Source: Clostridia bacterium
GTDB lineage: Bacteria > Bacillota > Clostridia > UBA1212 > UBA1255
Assembly (NCBI GenBank): GCA_017620915.1
Contig: JAFZSK010000062.1
Coordinates: 1 to 43,967 of the forward strand
Direction of reading: 5' to 3'
Length of the DNA stretch: 43,967 nt
Shown: positions 43,448-43,967 of the stretch, piece after piece
Layout: each line of letters opens with the position of its first letter
Position numbering within the stretch: the stretch's first letter is position 1
Program-made: the position numbers and the translations under genes
Notes under the pieces: generated by a model
The model's input: the letters and a program-made list of their open reading frames with translations, nothing else
Database searches by the model: none
What the model was told of the DNA's origin: nothing

Positions 43448-43967
43448 TCAATTCCGGGTAATGTAAAACAGCGCGCTCGACTTAGGCTCGGGCAGCGTTA
43501 CCGTCACGCCGAAACGGCGCAAAGCGGGGCCGTCGAGAGTGAGGGCAGCGCCGTTGTCCGCGTTCCGCACAGTGTACGTGGCCTCCGGCAGCGCAAAGGG
43601 CAGCGGCGCGGAGAACGTGGTTGCCTCCGCTTCCTCCATCCGGAACGCCAGCAGGATGCTCTCGCCCGCCTCCGGATCGTCGTACGCAAACGCCGTCCAG
43701 TGGGCGCAGTCGTTGTGGTGGCGCCACGGCGTGAGGGGGTAGAAATCCTTGACCAGCAGGTGCCGCACGCGCTTCCATTCGTTGAAATTCCGGCGCATAA
43801 GGTCGAAATCCAGCGCTTTGTTGCGGGAAAACGCCTGGGAAATGTTGTACACCGGCAGGTACGACGCCCGGGCCACGTACACCGAACTGCCGGCGTCCGT
43901 GTTCACGTCCAGCTGCTCCCGGGATTCCTTCGTGCTGGAGCCGTGGAAAGGCAGCCAGCGCGGCAGC
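43448..43967 (-). CDS. Alpha-galactosidase-like protein (GH36), C-terminal part
   Basis: The minus-strand frame is open from the window edge, so only the last ~172 residues are present. They match the end of GH36 alpha-galactosidases: RRNFNEWKRVRHLLVKDFYPLTPW, the pattern WTAFAYDDPEAGESILLAFRMEE and a final antiparallel beta domain. The catalytic Asp residues lie beyond the edge. It would release terminal alpha-galactose from raffinose-type or galactomannan sugars, in keeping with the beta-galactosidase and other glycosidases in the window. No terminator is obvious right after its stop; 43338-43447 holds only a short AT-rich spacer. Confidence 0.75.
   Translation of the reverse strand, partial: LPRWLPFHGSSTKESREQLDVNTDAGSSVYVARASYLPVYNISQAFSRNKALDFDLMRRNFNEWKRVRHLLVKDFYPLTPWRHHNDCAHWTAFAYDDPEAGESILLAFRMEEAEATTFSAPLPFALPEATYTVRNADNGAALTLDGPALRRFGVTVTLPEPKSSALFYITRN

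Overview
The window looks like the chromosome of an anaerobic Gram-positive bacterium of the Clostridia type. This is inferred from strong AGGAGG-like ribosome binding sites, canonical TTGACA-17-TATAAT promoters, many lipoproteins and signal-peptide proteins with Pro/Thr-rich stalks, a NADH-dependent flavin/iron-sulfur complex of the electron-bifurcating kind, and no respiratory or oxygen-handling genes. Most of it is GC-rich. The first ~9 kb, and especially 1.0-2.6 kb, is clearly more AT-rich and reads as an accessory island.

Left island (1-9.0 kb). A TetR-type regulator with its own operator-overlapped promoter is followed by a minus-strand polymorphic-toxin locus. This consists of a 2051-residue secreted RHS/YD-repeat protein with an unrecognised 167-residue C-terminal tip, an overlapping lipoprotein gene and a small AT-rich gene (both candidate immunity genes). 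Two near-identical ~76-bp direct repeats that look like a tRNA 3' end, each followed by a terminator, bracket this locus. A decayed zinc-metallopeptidase fragment and two tRNA genes (Thr-TGT, Tyr-GTA) close the island.

Core region, minus strand (9.4-20.7 kb). A possible operon runs NuoE-like, NuoF-like, a large 2Fe-2S/GltD-like/NuoG-like fusion, a membrane protein, an unknown protein and a GH43-like lipoprotein. Upstream of it is a membrane-anchored PP2C-like protein whose metal-binding residues are largely lost and which carries a long Thr/Glu/Pro repeat stalk, then a TfoX-N domain protein.

Plus strand (20.7-26.8 kb): a conserved lipoprotein, a LacZ-type GH2 beta-galactosidase, a ZnuA-like metal-binding lipoprotein and a SanA/YdcF protein. 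Minus strand (26.8-35.9 kb): a tightly packed run of GH99/WbsX-like protein, DUF4038-type glycosidase lipoprotein, stalked surface protein, proB, proA, deoC, sigma factor and a stalked membrane protein, several joined by 4-bp start/stop overlaps. Plus strand (36.3-39.8 kb): a probable preQ1 riboswitch controls a queuosine-precursor (VUT/YhhQ) transporter fused in frame to a short-chain dehydrogenase, followed by an AEC permease and a second stalked surface protein. Right end, minus strand: a Cthe_2159-like beta-helix protein, a DUF308/HdeD-like membrane protein and the 3' end of a GH36 alpha-galactosidase. The recurring theme is glycan capture and breakdown at the cell surface, alongside amino-acid and cofactor housekeeping.

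The most unusual material is in the repeats. (i) GGGGTC-type palindromes recur at gene junctions and inside protein linkers, one of them forming the linker of the transporter-dehydrogenase fusion. (ii) Three hairpins with the same stem are spaced 84-85 bp apart at 42.35-42.56 kb. (iii) A composite hairpin plus GGAGAAGGAGCCC element occurs at both 36.1 and 42.5 kb. (iv) Strict 7-bp tandem arrays lie at 21.75 and 29.65 kb. (v) The hexamer GTCAAT/ATTGAC is far more common in the core than base composition predicts.
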